Assembly: GCA_028704555.1 (NCBI GenBank)
Contig: JAQWFD010000014.1
Location: 1 to 64,000 of the forward strand
DNA length: 64,000 nt
Direction: 5' to 3'
DNA from: Desulfobacterales bacterium
GTDB taxonomy: Bacteria; Desulfobacterota; Desulfobacteria; Desulfobacterales; JAQWFD01
A model generated the notes under the pieces. The model saw only the letters and a program-made list of their open reading frames with translations, did no database searches and had not been told where the DNA came from. Positions 25,038 through 35,650 of this stretch are shown here, one piece after another. Position 1 is the first letter of the stretch, and each line of letters begins with the position of its first letter. Made by a program: the position numbers and the translations under genes.

Positions 25038-27737
25038 ATGAATAGACTGTTATCCCGAATCAAGTCTGTCTGCCTGAAAAATCCGGCCTTCAGAATCGTC
25101 TCCATCTATGCAGCATTTGCCATCCTATGTACCCGGTTTTTTGACCGGATAGTATTTTTTCTTACCAAAGATGCTGACGTTGTTAATCGGATACAGACAA
25201 CCAAATGCTGGATATTTATCATTATTACAACCTCATTTATCTATGTTCTTCTCCATAAAGAGATTTTCAGATGTAGGCAGGCAGAGGAGGTGCTCCGGCA
25301 GAGCAGAGAGCAATACCGGTCCCTGGTCGAAGGCATCAGCGAATGGATATGGGAAGTCAACCGGGATGGCGTCATCACCTATGCCAGCCCCAAGATCAAA
25401 AGCCTGTTAGGGTATGCACCGGAGGAGGTTGTCGGCAAAACCCTGTTTGATCTTCAGACTGAAGATGATGCGAAGCAGAGTGCGGAATATTTCAGGAAAC
25501 GGGTTGCCAGCCTCGAAGCCTTTGAAGGGTTTGTGAGCCTGAATTTTCACAGGGACGGGCGGCGGGTGATGGTGGAAACCAGCGGGATGCCCATCGTCGA
25601 TGGAAAAGGAAATCTGCTGGGATTTCGGGGGATGAACCGCGATGTCACCAAGCGGAAGCAGGCGGAGGACGAGGCGAAAGAAAGCCAGCGCAAGCTCGTT
25701 ACGCTGATGGGAAACATACGGGGCATGGCCTATCGCTGCCGGAATGATTCGGACTGGACCATGGAATTTGTCAGCCAGGGGTGTCTGGGATTGACCGGAT
25801 ATCTTATAGAAGACCTGGTCGGGAACCGAACGCTCGCATACAATGAACTGATTCATCCGGATGACAGGGATGCTGTCTGGTATACTATCCAGAAGAGGTT
25901 GTCGGAAAAGTTGTCATTTCAGCTGAATTACCGCATTCTGACAAAAACAGGAGAAACAAAACAGGTGTGGGAACAGGGGGTGGGGGTTTTTTCTGACGCA
26001 GGAGAGCTGCTGGCGCTGGAAGGATTCATCACCGACGTAACGGAACAGAAGCAGGCGGAGGAGGAAATACGGCGAAACTGCGACATTCAGTCCACCATCA
26101 ATGCACTGTTGAGTCTCACACAGATCGATACGTTTCTTGACGAGTTGTTGCAGCGCGCGGTGGATCTGGTTCTGTCGGGTGAAAGGTTTTCCCCGGAGGC
26201 GACGGGGTGCAGTATCTATCTGGTCGAAAATGAAGCAGACGTGCTGAATATGAAGGCTTCGAAGGGGGTTCCCGAATCTGTCCGAAGAACGTGCGCTTCA
26301 GTTCCTTTCGGCAGATGTCTGTGCGGGCAGGCGGCGTTGACCGGCCGAATACAGTTCGCAAGCCATCTGGACGACCGCCATGAGATCTGCTGTAAAGGCA
26401 TGGGACCGCACGGGCATTATTGTGCGCCCATCCTTCTGAGCGGAAGAACCATCGGTGTGGTCAATATCTATCTGAAGGAGGGCCACCGGCATGATCCGAA
26501 AGAAGAGTCGTTTCTGTCAGCAATTGCAAATAATCTGGCCGTGATCATTCAGCGCAAGCGCATGTCAGAAGAAAAAGAACGGCTGGAAAGACAGCTCCGC
26601 CAGGCCCAGAAGATGGAGGCAATCGGTACGCTGGCTGGCGGTATCGCCCACGACTTTAATAATATTCTGATGGCCATATTCGGGTATGCAGATATGGCCA
26701 TGATGGAACTGCCCGCAGACAGCGAGGCAGCCGCTCAGATTGCCGAAGTTCTCAGGGCGGCAAACCGTGCCAGGGATCTGGTAAAACAGATTCTCTCTTT
26801 CAGCCGTCAGACGGATCATGAACGCAACCCCGTTCAGGTCCACCTGATTGTCAAGGAAGCCCTTAAACTGTTACGGGCCTCCATTCCAACCACGATCGAG
26901 ATCCGTCGGAACATTGATCCTGCGTGCGGGTATGTGCTGGCCGATCCGACCCAGATTCATCAGGTGATTATGAATCTGTGCACCAACGCCTACCAGGCCA
27001 TGCGGACAGGGGCAGGGGTGATGGCCGTCTCCCTTACAATGGTTGATATCGGCCGGGATGATCACAAGGCCGCGGACATGGATCTGGTTCCCGGTCCGTA
27101 TCTGAAACTGGAAATCAGTGATTCCGGGCACGGGATGGACCGTGCGACGCTGGAGCGGATATTTGAACCCTATTTTACGACCAAAAGAAAGCTGGGGGGG
27201 ACCGGGCTGGGACTTTCCGTTGTCCATGGCATCGTGAAAAGTCATGGGGGTCATATCACGGTGTACAGTGAACCCGGCAAGGGGGCCACCTTTCTCGTAT
27301 ACCTGCCGATGATTGCTTCAGCTGCTGAAAGTCCCCGGTCAGAGGACGTAAAGGCCGTACCGAAAGGAAATGAGCGGATTCTGCTTCTGGATGACGATGC
27401 GTCTATCGTGAAACTGGAGCAAAGCATGCTGGAAAGCCTCGGGTATGAGGTCACCGCCGAGATGAGCAGTGAGAAGGCGTTGCAGATATTTCGGGCTGCG
27501 CCCGAAAAATTTGATCTTGCCATCACGGATATGACCATGCCCCATATGACCGGTACGAAGCTGGCGCAACAACTTCTTGCAATCAGACCGGATATCCCCA
27601 TTATCCTCTGCACGGGCTTCAGTGAACTGATCAACGAGGAAACGGCCAGAGCCATGGGTATCCGTGAATATATCATGAAGCCCGTCGTTCGCAAACAGAT
27701 GGCAGAGATTGTCAGAAAAGTGCTGGATGAAAAATGA
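25038..27737 (+). CDS. Hybrid sensor histidine kinase: 2 TM, PAS-PAS-GAF-HisKA-HATPase-REC
   Basis: An 899-residue protein; the ATG at 25038 is preferred to an in-frame upstream start. Two hydrophobic helices (about residues 17-42 and 55-72) anchor it with almost no periplasmic loop. PAS 1 is at about 95-205 ([20 protein letters not shown]), PAS 2 at about 225-340 and GAF at about 350-510, with a Cys-rich pocket ([22 protein letters not shown]). HisKA has [12 protein letters not shown] with the phospho-His, and the ATPase has N, G1 and G2 boxes ([25 protein letters not shown]). REC is at about 775-895, with phospho-Asp in [12 protein letters not shown]. No separate response regulator is adjacent. 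The Cys cluster in GAF could be a redox or metal sensor; that is inference. Confidence 0.92.
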   Translation: MNRLLSRIKSVCLKNPAFRIVSIYAAFAILCTRFFDRIVFFLTKDADVVNRIQTTKCWIFIIITTSFIYVLLHKEIFRCRQAEEVLRQSREQYRSLVEGISEWIWEVNRDGVITYASPKIKSLLGYAPEEVVGKTLFDLQTEDDAKQSAEYFRKRVASLEAFEGFVSLNFHRDGRRVMVETSGMPIVDGKGNLLGFRGMNRDVTKRKQAEDEAKESQRKLVTLMGNIRGMAYRCRNDSDWTMEFVSQGCLGLTGYLIEDLVGNRTLAYNELIHPDDRDAVWYTIQKRLSEKLSFQLNYRILTKTGETKQVWEQGVGVFSDAGELLALEGFITDVTEQKQAEEEIRRNCDIQSTINALLSLTQIDTFLDELLQRAVDLVLSGERFSPEATGCSIYLVENEADVLNMKASKGVPESVRRTCASVPFGRCLCGQAALTGRIQFASHLDDRHEICCKGMGPHGHYCAPILLSGRTIGVVNIYLKEGHRHDPKEESFLSAIANNLAVIIQRKRMSEEKERLERQLRQAQKMEAIGTLAGGIAHDFNNILMAIFGYADMAMMELPADSEAAAQIAEVLRAANRARDLVKQILSFSRQTDHERNPVQVHLIVKEALKLLRASIPTTIEIRRNIDPACGYVLADPTQIHQVIMNLCTNAYQAMRTGAGVMAVSLTMVDIGRDDHKAADMDLVPGPYLKLEISDSGHGMDRATLERIFEPYFTTKRKLGGTGLGLSVVHGIVKSHGGHITVYSEPGKGATFLVYLPMIASAAESPRSEDVKAVPKGNERILLLDDDASIVKLEQSMLESLGYEVTAEMSSEKALQIFRAAPEKFDLAITDMTMPHMTGTKLAQQLLAIRPDIPIILCTGFSELINEETARAMGIREYIMKPVVRKQMAEIVRKVLDEK

Positions 27738-27773
27738 ACTGTCAATATCCGGATGACGGAGGCGGAAGCCGGA

Positions 27774-29594
27774 TCAGCGCTTCGCCGCGTTCAGGTTTCC
27801 TTTGCGATGTACTTTCTTTTTATCCGTTTTCCCAAAATAGCCCGTTTTGCTTCCGGCTCTTGCGTCTTCCTCTGCTTTTCGAACGTATCCCGGTCGGCTT
27901 CCGGGTCTTGTGCTTTTTTCCGCTTTTCGAGTGTAGCCCGATCGGCTTCCGGCTCTTGCGTCTTCCTCTACTTTTCGAACTTTGACCGGTCTGCCGTCGA
28001 GGCGTGCGTCATTGAAACATGCGTGGATTTTTTCTGCCGCGCTTTTTTCGACCTCAAAAAAAGAAAACTCCCGGTTCAGGTCAATGGCGCCGATCATGCT
28101 GGACCGGATGCCGGATTTGTCGCAGATCAACCGGACGATCGCTCCCTCATTGATTTTGTCCAGCTGTCCGATATTGATAAAAAACCGTTGGGTCTGCTTC
28201 CCGTTAAGTCTCTCTTTGCGATTTGTCGGTCTTGTCGGCCTTGCCGGTCTTGAAACGGACGGGGCAGCCGTTTTGGCATTGATGTCGCCGGCATGTCGAT
28301 AATACTCGAGAAGCCGGTTAAACTCAGCTGAAATAAATCTTTGGATCAGCTCTTCTTTGTCGATGCTGCCCAGGGCATCGTAAACAGCGGGGAGATAATC
28401 GGCAATTTCATTCCGGTTTACATCTGTATCGACGATTTTTTTCACCAGACCGATCAGCTGCTTTTCGCAAATGGCACGGCCGTCCGGTATCTTTCCGCAT
28501 TCGAAGCGGATATTGCCTCTTGACTGTAATTCCCGGATCCGACGCATTTCCCTGGTGTTGATCAGGACGATCGAGGCGCCGGACTTTCCGGCACGCGCGG
28601 TTCTTCCGCTCCGATGGGTATAGGCTTCCGCTTCATCCGGCAGATTGTAATGAATGACATGGCTGATATCCTCCACATCAAGGCCTCTGGCCGCAACATC
28701 GGTTGCCACAAGAATCCGGATGTTTCCTGCCCTGAACTTTCGCATTACGTAATCGCGCTGGGTCTGGGATAAATCTCCGTGAAGAGATTCGGTCAGATAA
28801 CCGTCCTGCATCAGCGATTCGGCTACGGTCTGGGTTTCTTTCCGGGTTCTGCAGAAAATCAGCGCAAACATGTCGGGCGTAAAATCAATGATCCGTTTCA
28901 GGGCTTCATACCGTTGTTTTTCGTGAGTCATATAGTAGGTATGGACGATGTTGGCGGGGGTCTGGTTTTTAGCGCCTACCGTCACCTCAACCGGATTGGT
29001 CAGGTAATTTTTGGCAATGGCCGCAACGCCATTTGGCATGGTTGCAGAAAACAGCCAGACTTTTCTGCGCGCCGGCACTTGATCCAGGATGCTGTTGATA
29101 TCTTCCTGAAATCCCATATTCAGCATCTCATCGGCTTCGTCCAGAACGGTATATGAAATTCCGGACAGATTGACCGCCTTTCGATTGATCAGATCAAGCA
29201 GACGGCCGGGCGTGGCGACAATAATCTGGGCGCCGTTTCTCAGCTTCCGTATTTGGGTTGAAATATCGGCCCCGCCGTAGACGGCGACGATGCTGATGCC
29301 TTTCACATGCGCTGCAAATTTTTCAAAATCATTTGTAATCTGCATGCACAACTCCCGGGTCGGACAAATCACGATCCCCTGAGGCCGGCAGAGCGCCGGA
29401 TCGATCAGCTGGATCATCGGCAGACCAAATGCGCCGGTTTTACCGGTTCCTGTCTGGGCAAGTCCCACAAAATCCCTTTCTCCGGTAAGGAGTGTGGGGA
29501 TCGCTTTTACCTGAATCGGGGTAGGCGTCTTAAATCCAAGGTCTTCGACGGCTTTAACCAGATTTTCCTTAAGCCCTAATGCGCTGAAACTCAT
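27774..29594 (-). CDS. DEAD-box ATP-dependent RNA helicase with DbpA-type RNA-binding domain
   Basis: A 606-residue protein starting at MSFSALGLKENL, the usual start of CsdA/CshA-like helicases. The frame continues upstream to 29696 but that part reads through the leader hairpin. Motifs: Q-motif TPTPIQ, Walker A AQTGTGKTGAFG, VLDEADEM, SAT and HRSGRTARAGKSG. Residues about 455-530 fit the DbpA RNA-recognition domain (RFFINIGQLDKINEGAIVRL). The tail carries three near-identical repeats of RKAEEDARAGSRSGY and ends very basic. It probably remodels rRNA or structured mRNA. A terminator-like hairpin sits in its leader. Confidence 0.93.
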   Translation of the reverse strand: MSFSALGLKENLVKAVEDLGFKTPTPIQVKAIPTLLTGERDFVGLAQTGTGKTGAFGLPMIQLIDPALCRPQGIVICPTRELCMQITNDFEKFAAHVKGISIVAVYGGADISTQIRKLRNGAQIIVATPGRLLDLINRKAVNLSGISYTVLDEADEMLNMGFQEDINSILDQVPARRKVWLFSATMPNGVAAIAKNYLTNPVEVTVGAKNQTPANIVHTYYMTHEKQRYEALKRIIDFTPDMFALIFCRTRKETQTVAESLMQDGYLTESLHGDLSQTQRDYVMRKFRAGNIRILVATDVAARGLDVEDISHVIHYNLPDEAEAYTHRSGRTARAGKSGASIVLINTREMRRIRELQSRGNIRFECGKIPDGRAICEKQLIGLVKKIVDTDVNRNEIADYLPAVYDALGSIDKEELIQRFISAEFNRLLEYYRHAGDINAKTAAPSVSRPARPTRPTNRKERLNGKQTQRFFINIGQLDKINEGAIVRLICDKSGIRSSMIGAIDLNREFSFFEVEKSAAEKIHACFNDARLDGRPVKVRKVEEDARAGSRSGYTRKAEKSTRPGSRPGYVRKAEEDARAGSKTGYFGKTDKKKVHRKGNLNAAKR

Positions 29595-29660
29595 TCCATT
29601 TTCTCTTTCAAAAAATGCCGGAAGCGGAACTGACTTCAGTTTCCGGCATATATGCTCCAT

Positions 29661-29691
29661 AAAAAAAGCCGCCCAGGTAAATCTGGACGGC
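29661..29691 (-). terminator. Rho-independent terminator/attenuator hairpin in front of the DEAD-box helicase gene
   Basis: On the minus strand GCCGTCCAG (29691-29683) pairs with CTGGGCGGC (29676-29668) around a 6-nt loop, followed at once by seven T. The hairpin ends 67 nt before the helicase ATG and 376 nt after the glycogen phosphorylase stop. It may therefore end the phosphorylase transcript or act as an attenuator in the helicase leader. Confidence 0.75.
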
Positions 29692-29941
29692 ATCACGCTT
29701 GCGAACCTCTGAAAACCGGAATTTTAAAATTGAACGACAACTTTTGGTGGGCTTTCAGACCAGTTTTGATACATATATCCCTATATGATCGATTTATCAA
29801 TCTTTTTTTATTTAAATTTGATCGGCCGGGCATTTTATCGGCATGGATTCTGCTTTCCGGCATCAAGGGCGTCACGAACAGGGGCCCGGGAGAGATTTAC
29901 GCGAAATCCGGATAAAACAGGTTCCGCGCTTCAAATAAGCC

Positions 29942-30026
29942 GATCGTGCAATGTCGTACGCCGGCAACGGCCGGGACTTTGAAACTACACGTAAGAGAAT
30001 ATGGCCGCAGTGATGATCAGGCCCGA
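29942..30026 (+). repeat. Dispersed 85-bp repeat, copy B
   Basis: Starts GATCGTGCAATGTCGTACGC and ends GATGATCAGGCCCGA. It matches copy A (11586-11670) closely over its length, with the same GATAAAACA a short way upstream. It lies in the gap between glycogen phosphorylase and the helicase (29692-30066). Apart from the terminator hairpin just outside, nothing else is seen in this gap. Confidence 0.6.
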
Positions 30027-30066
30027 TTTTCTATTCCATGGACCGGCCCGCCCCAGGGCTTGCGTT

Positions 30067-32574
30067 TTACCGCGGGATGCCTTGACCGGTGACCGGCCGG
30101 CTCTCTTCCATCGGGGCCACGTTCCAGATGGTTTTGGCATATTCGAGCACGGCCCGGTCGCTTGAAAAATATCCCATGCCGGCCGTGTTGAGAATAGACC
30201 GTCGGGTCCACAGCCCGGTATCCCGAAATATCCGGCTGACGTCCTCCTGTTTGCGGATATAGGATCGATAATCCGCCAGGATAAAATATCGGTCGCCGGC
30301 TGCCAGAAGGGACTCCCGGATCGGGTCAAACAGGCCCGGAGATCCGGGAGATAACTTGCTGCCGGTCAGCATGTCGATGGCCTGTTTCAGCTCCATATCG
30401 TTAAGATAATATGCTTTCGGGTTATACCCTCCGGCTTTCAGGTTTTCCAGTTCTTCAACAGTTAAACCGAATACAAACATGTTTTCCCTGCCGATTTCTT
30501 CCATGATTTCGATGTTGGCGCCATCCAGCGTGCCGATAATCTGGCTGCCATTAAGGGCAAATTTCATATTTCCGGTGCCGGAGGCTTCCATGCCGGCCGT
30601 GGAGATCTGCTCGGACAGGTCGGCTGCCGGAATGACTTTTTCGGCTTGAGTTACGCTGTAGTTTGACAAAAAAATGACTTTGATCTGCCGGTTGACGTCC
30701 GGATCGGTATTGACAAGATCCGCCACCGAATTGATCAGCTTGATGATCAGTTTGGCCAGGGTATATCCCGGTGCGGCTTTGCCGCTGAAAATGAAGGTTC
30801 TGGGGACACCCGCCGATGACGGGTTTTCTTTCAGGCGGTTGTACAGGGTCAGGATATGGAGCACATTCAGCAGCTGGCGTTTATATTCGTGAATACGCTT
30901 GATCTGAACATCAAACAGCGAATTGATGTCAACGCTGTGTCCGGTTTTTTTAAGTATATACCGGAAAAGGTGTTCCTTGTTTTTACGTTTGACCCGCTGC
31001 CATGCATTTTGAAATTTTGGATCATCCGCGTAAGGAATCAGGCCCTTGAGCTTGTTGAGATCGCAGATCCATCCGGTTCCTATGGCTGAATTGATCAGGC
31101 CGGTCAGATCCGGATTGATCTGCAGGAGCCATCGGCGGGGTGAAATTCCATTGGTGATGTTGTGAATTCGGCCCGGGAAAAACAGTTCGAAATCTTTGAA
31201 AAGGCGTGTTTTCAGTATGCGGGTGTGCAGGGCCGATACGCCGTTGACCGCGTGGCTGCCGACTATCGCCAGGTGGGCCATTCGAACCCGGGGCGCATCT
31301 CCTTCCTGAATGATAGACATGCGGGATAATATTTCCGGATTGTCCGGATACCGCGATGCAACCTGTTCCATGAACCGTCGGTTAATTTCATAAATAAGCT
31401 GCATATGCCGTGGCAGATTCTGTTCTAATAGCGATACCGGCCAGGTTTCGAGTGCTTCAGGCAAAACGGTATGGTTGGTATAGGCGAAGGTGCGCACGCA
31501 GATATCCCACGCTGTGTCCCATTCCAGCTTCTCTTCGTCCAGAAGCAGTCGCATTAATTCGGGAATGCTGATGGCCGGATGCGTTTCGTTCAGATGAACG
31601 GCGACCATATCCGGAAAATCGGTAAAGCTGCTGTGGTATTTTTTGTACCTGCGCATAATATCCTGAAATGTTGCGGAAACAAAGAAATACTCCTGTTTGA
31701 TCCGAAGCGTTTTGCCCACCATGACGGTTTCACTGGGATAGAGCACCTTTGATATGTTTTCACTCAGCGCCTTTGCCTGCATGGCGCCCATATAGTCTCC
31801 CCGGTGGAAATATTCGAGGTCAAATTCACGGCTGGACAGGGCGGCCCAAAGCCGCATGTTCGTGACATAGTCATTCCTGAAGCCGGGTATGAAGATATCG
31901 CAGGCCATGGCCATGACATTGTCCGTATCTTCCCAGCGGTATCTGAGCTTTCCGTCTGCATCGGTGTACGAACTTGACCGGCCATAGAATTTGATTTCAT
32001 ACAGATAGCCCCGTCGCTGGATTTCCCAGGGGTTGCCGGATCGAATCCAGTTGTCGCATTGTTCCACCTGATATCCGTTGACGATGGTTTGAAAAAATAT
32101 ACCATAATCGTAGCGTATTCCGTAACCGTAACCGGGTATTTTCAAGCTGGCCATTGAATCCAGAAAGCACGACCCCAGTCTTCCCAGTCCTCCGTTGCCC
32201 AATCCGGCATCCCATTCCTCATCCTCCAGGTCTTTCAGGGAAAATCCGGATTCTTCGAGGGCCTGAATGCACTCCTCTTTCATGTCCATATTCACGAGGT
32301 AGTTCATCAGAAAACGACCGGGAAGGAATTCGAGGGAAAGATAATATACCCGTTTGGTGCAGGTATCGTAATAGGCTCGCTGTGTCCGGAGCCATCGTTG
32401 TATGAGCCGGTCCCGTACTGAATAGGCCAGACCGTTGTAATAAAGATGCATTTTGGGCGGGTAGCAGTCATTGCCCAGTGTGGACACAATATGGCTTTGG
32501 ATGCTGCGCCTGAGGGGGGCGCTTTCGTTAACATTGGTTAATCGGGTCTGGGGAGGATCTTCTCGCTTGTCCAT
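30067..32574 (-). CDS. glgP: Glycogen/alpha-glucan phosphorylase
   Basis: An 835-residue enzyme of normal length, starting at MDKREDPPQTRL (32574); the upstream extension to 32799 lacks homology. It releases glucose-1-phosphate from glycogen or maltodextrin. Motifs: VYYLSLEFLPGRFL (about residues 72-85), GNGGLGRLGSCFLDSMASL, and the PLP site STAGMEASGTGNMKFALNG with the Schiff-base Lys near 690. The GalT-like gene lies divergently beyond a 666-bp gap. The pair suggests storage-polysaccharide or sugar-phosphate turnover. Confidence 0.95.
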   Translation of the reverse strand: MDKREDPPQTRLTNVNESAPLRRSIQSHIVSTLGNDCYPPKMHLYYNGLAYSVRDRLIQRWLRTQRAYYDTCTKRVYYLSLEFLPGRFLMNYLVNMDMKEECIQALEESGFSLKDLEDEEWDAGLGNGGLGRLGSCFLDSMASLKIPGYGYGIRYDYGIFFQTIVNGYQVEQCDNWIRSGNPWEIQRRGYLYEIKFYGRSSSYTDADGKLRYRWEDTDNVMAMACDIFIPGFRNDYVTNMRLWAALSSREFDLEYFHRGDYMGAMQAKALSENISKVLYPSETVMVGKTLRIKQEYFFVSATFQDIMRRYKKYHSSFTDFPDMVAVHLNETHPAISIPELMRLLLDEEKLEWDTAWDICVRTFAYTNHTVLPEALETWPVSLLEQNLPRHMQLIYEINRRFMEQVASRYPDNPEILSRMSIIQEGDAPRVRMAHLAIVGSHAVNGVSALHTRILKTRLFKDFELFFPGRIHNITNGISPRRWLLQINPDLTGLINSAIGTGWICDLNKLKGLIPYADDPKFQNAWQRVKRKNKEHLFRYILKKTGHSVDINSLFDVQIKRIHEYKRQLLNVLHILTLYNRLKENPSSAGVPRTFIFSGKAAPGYTLAKLIIKLINSVADLVNTDPDVNRQIKVIFLSNYSVTQAEKVIPAADLSEQISTAGMEASGTGNMKFALNGSQIIGTLDGANIEIMEEIGRENMFVFGLTVEELENLKAGGYNPKAYYLNDMELKQAIDMLTGSKLSPGSPGLFDPIRESLLAAGDRYFILADYRSYIRKQEDVSRIFRDTGLWTRRSILNTAGMGYFSSDRAVLEYAKTIWNVAPMEESRPVTGQGIPR

Positions 32575-33240
32575 GGTGAAATTATCCGTCCGGGTAAAAG
32601 TGTATTGAAACCGTTGCCGGCTTCGGCCTTGCCGGGAAAATTCGTTCCCGTGACTGCCGTCGGGCGCCGGGGATACGGAATTGCCACTGATAGGTGATGG
32701 CGTTATTGATGTGCAGCCGGTTCTTATAAAATAACCGGTTGACGGATATAACACAATTGAATTTTTTCCCGGTTCATGAAGACGGATGCTGACGGGCACG
32801 CTGGTGGTCCGGTTTATCGAAGCCGGAATGAGGCGTATCCCCCATAAGGTCGGAGTTTTTCAAGAGGATTATCCGTATGTCCTTATTTTTCTGCCCCGGT
32901 GCCGAAAAGGGTGAACGCGGGAGAAAAATTCGGCAGATGGGCAGTCGGTCTGGATTGCGGCGGATGTGATACCTGTTGTATTCCTGTTGATTGTGAAATA
33001 ATTTATATATATTAAGTTGATGACCGCTTTTCAGTAAAGCTTGTGTCATTCGGATTTGCAGGACAGATCAGCAGAAAGGGCTTCCCATGCGCTTCCGGAT
33101 TTTAAATCGATTGTACGCATTCCGGATGATAAGGACAGGGGCTTCGGCAGGACGGTGCTTTTTTGTACAGGCCCATAGACCATGGCAGTGCCGTACCGGT
33201 ATAGCCCCGATATACACTTTTAAAACAGGGGATTGTTATC
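32575..33240. other. Long intergenic region between divergent glgP and galT-like genes
   Basis: 666 bases with no supported gene. It must hold the promoters of both divergent genes, but no convincing -35/-10 pair or operator could be picked by eye. Small open frames here show no family resemblance. Confidence 0.4.
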
Positions 33241-34266
33241 GTGAACCATATGTTTCATAAACGGGTTGTTGAATCGACGTTTCTGGATCCTGCGAACGGA
33301 TTTGAAAAAAAAACCATTCCGATTGAAATCAGAACAGATCGCTTTACTCAGAGGGTATCGCGGGTGTTGACAGACAGAATGAAATTTCCTGAAGCGGATC
33401 TGGATACGGGGCTGATCGAAAAATCATTGCGGAACTGTCCGTTTTGTCCGGGTAATCTGGAAACCATGACACCGAAATTTCCGGCCTCAATGGTGCCCGA
33501 AGGCCGGATCCGCTTCGGAAAATCAACCGTTTTTCCAAACGCGTTTCCTTACAGCCGTTATGGAAGTGTAACGGTTATGTCAGAAACGCACTATGTGCCA
33601 CTGCATCGCTTCGCTGACGAGCCCGGGATACTGGCCGATGCGATAAAAGCCAGCCGGCTGTATATAGATGCCGTGAAAAGTGCCGTTGTGGGGCTTTCAT
33701 ACGCATCCATCAATTGGAACTTCATGCCGGGAGCCGGCGGCGGATTGATTCATCCCCACCTTCAAACCATTGTAACCCGCGAACCGGCTGCTTTCCATCA
33801 GAAGCTGCTGAAGGCATCGGCTCAATATTCCTCGGGGCATGGGAAAAATTACTGGGCTGATCTGATCGACTACGAAAAGGAAAATAAGAGCCGGTATCTG
33901 TTCGGCTGCGGAGGAATCGAATTTTTGTCATGTTTCAGCCCGGGAGGCATGTTCGGAGAGATTCTCGCGGTGTTCACCGGTATTACGAAGTATCAGCAGA
34001 TCGGTGAACCGGTCTGGGGTGATTTTGTCAGCGGATTGTCGCGTATTATCGGCGCATTGAGCCGGCAGCATCTGAATAACCTGAACATGACCCTGATGCT
34101 GTCTTTTGACGGAGATGACCACTTCTGGATCCAGGCACGGGTCATTCCCCGGCTGACGCTTCCGCCATTCGGGACCAGCGATGTCAATTTTTTTGAAAAA
34201 GGCCATGGCGAAATCATCGTCACGGTGCCTCCTGAAGCGCTGGCCGGATATGTGGGAGACGAATGA
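33241..34266 (+). CDS. GalT-like nucleotidyltransferase (galactose-1-phosphate uridylyltransferase family)
   Basis: A 341-residue HIT-superfamily protein. RNCPFCPGN (about residues 62-70) matches the first metal-site CxxC of GalT. RFGKSTVFPNAFPYS and GGLIHPHLQT (about 164-173) give the HxH catalytic segment, with Leu where classical GalT has Gly or His (HPHGQ). It would exchange hexose-1-phosphate between nucleotide sugars. The substrate is not certain because no other Leloir gene is adjacent. The GTG at 33241 is kept because AGGGG lies 10 bases upstream; the next ATG is 33250. Confidence 0.8.
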   Translation: MNHMFHKRVVESTFLDPANGFEKKTIPIEIRTDRFTQRVSRVLTDRMKFPEADLDTGLIEKSLRNCPFCPGNLETMTPKFPASMVPEGRIRFGKSTVFPNAFPYSRYGSVTVMSETHYVPLHRFADEPGILADAIKASRLYIDAVKSAVVGLSYASINWNFMPGAGGGLIHPHLQTIVTREPAAFHQKLLKASAQYSSGHGKNYWADLIDYEKENKSRYLFGCGGIEFLSCFSPGGMFGEILAVFTGITKYQQIGEPVWGDFVSGLSRIIGALSRQHLNNLNMTLMLSFDGDDHFWIQARVIPRLTLPPFGTSDVNFFEKGHGEIIVTVPPEALAGYVGDE

Positions 34267-34406
34267 CGCATGTATCAAGTCGGCTGCAGATAAGAATGGA
34301 GCCGGGTCAGGGTGCGGAAAATGTGCTGCATCTTCAAATCGTCATGATCGGCCCCTGACCATGCAAGCCGTTTTGCGCTTTAGCTTTATAATTCAGACAT
34401 TGGCCG

Positions 34407-34480
34407 GATCGTGTCGGAGAAGCCGGCAATGGGCGGGAAGGCGTCCGCGTCAACGTGGCCGAAATTATGATCAGGCCCAG
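34407..34480 (+). repeat. Dispersed repeat, copy C (shortened)
   Basis: Starts GATCGTGTCGGAGAAGCCGG and ends ATTATGATCAGGCCCAG. Both ends follow copies A and B, but the middle is shorter and diverged. It lies in the gap 34267-34634 between the galT-like gene and cheV. No other feature is seen there. Confidence 0.5.
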
Positions 34481-34634
34481 AAAATGAACCAAAGCAAACC
34501 GTACGTAGCATGGGAATCCTTCCGGATGCCGTGTGCTTTTCGAAGCAGGCGGCCACGGGTTAAACAAATATTGTTTTGAGTAATACACTTTCGTGGGGCA
34601 TAAATATTACCCTGTGTTGCAGAGGCATTGGAGT

Positions 34635-35558
34635 ATGAAACAGAATAAAATTTTGCTGGAAAGCGGTACAAATGAGATGGAATTACTGGCCTTTTCGATT
34701 GGAGGGCAGACGTTTGGCGTCAATGTGGCAAAAGTCCAATCCATAGTTCAATTTGATCCGGTGAACGTAACGCAAATTCCCCTGTCCCCTCCGGCTATAT
34801 CGGGTATGATGTTATATCGGAACCGGACGATTCCTTTGATCGACCTGGCAATCGCGTTAAATATCAAAAAATCTGAGGATATTGAAAGGCCGATCGTTAT
34901 TATCAGTGAATTTAACAAACGGATTCATGGCCTCAGGGTAGATCAAGTCTATCGGATCTATCGCCTGGGCTGGAAAGATTTTATTCCGCTTGAAGCGTTT
35001 TTTGGACAATATGACCCCTTTATTATCGGCTCCGTTCATATGGCTGACACCGAGATCATGGTCATTGATCTGGAGAAGATTCTGGCAACCCTGTTTCCGG
35101 ATTTATCGTTTGAAGAAATTTCCATATCTTCTATGAAACAGGACGAGCAGCTGGCGAGGAGTCAAGTCCAAATCGTATTCGTCGAAGATTCTCACAGTAT
35201 TCGGAATAATGTCATCAGAATTCTGAAAAATTCCGGGTATTCAGATATTCAGGCTTTCACCGATGGCCAGCAGGCATTTGAGTCGTTACAGAAGCTTCGT
35301 AATGAATTCGATAAGGATAACGGCGCCAGACTGCCGGATGTGATTGTCAGTGATATCGAAATGCCCCAAATGGACGGGCTTACGCTGTGCATGAAAACTA
35401 AAACGGAGCTTGGATTCGACCAGATTCCGTTTATCATGTTTTCGAGCCTTATTAATCATCAAATGATTCATAAATGCAGGCGTGTCTGCGCAGATGGCTA
35501 TGTAACAAAGCCCGAGATGAACAAACTGATTTCCATGATCGATGAGATGTGTCATTGA
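34635..35558 (+). CDS. cheV: CheV-type chemotaxis coupling protein (CheW + receiver)
   Basis: A 307-residue protein. Residues 10-155 are a CheW domain (LLAFSIGGQTFGVNVAKVQSI, GMMLYRNRTIPLIDLA). Residues about 175-300 are a receiver with VFVEDSHSIRNN, phospho-Asp in VIVSDIEMPQMDG and Lys in GYVTKPEM. CheV couples chemoreceptors to CheA and adapts by phosphorylation. No other che gene is adjacent. GGAGT precedes the ATG at 34635. Confidence 0.92.
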   Translation: MKQNKILLESGTNEMELLAFSIGGQTFGVNVAKVQSIVQFDPVNVTQIPLSPPAISGMMLYRNRTIPLIDLAIALNIKKSEDIERPIVIISEFNKRIHGLRVDQVYRIYRLGWKDFIPLEAFFGQYDPFIIGSVHMADTEIMVIDLEKILATLFPDLSFEEISISSMKQDEQLARSQVQIVFVEDSHSIRNNVIRILKNSGYSDIQAFTDGQQAFESLQKLRNEFDKDNGARLPDVIVSDIEMPQMDGLTLCMKTKTELGFDQIPFIMFSSLINHQMIHKCRRVCADGYVTKPEMNKLISMIDEMCH

Positions 35559-35650
35559 CATGCCGGTTTTGTCAAACGCCCATGTGCTGAAGCAAATTTG
35601 AATAAACGCCGGGGGTCGCGGGCGTAGAATGATTACACAGGGAGGTGTTC

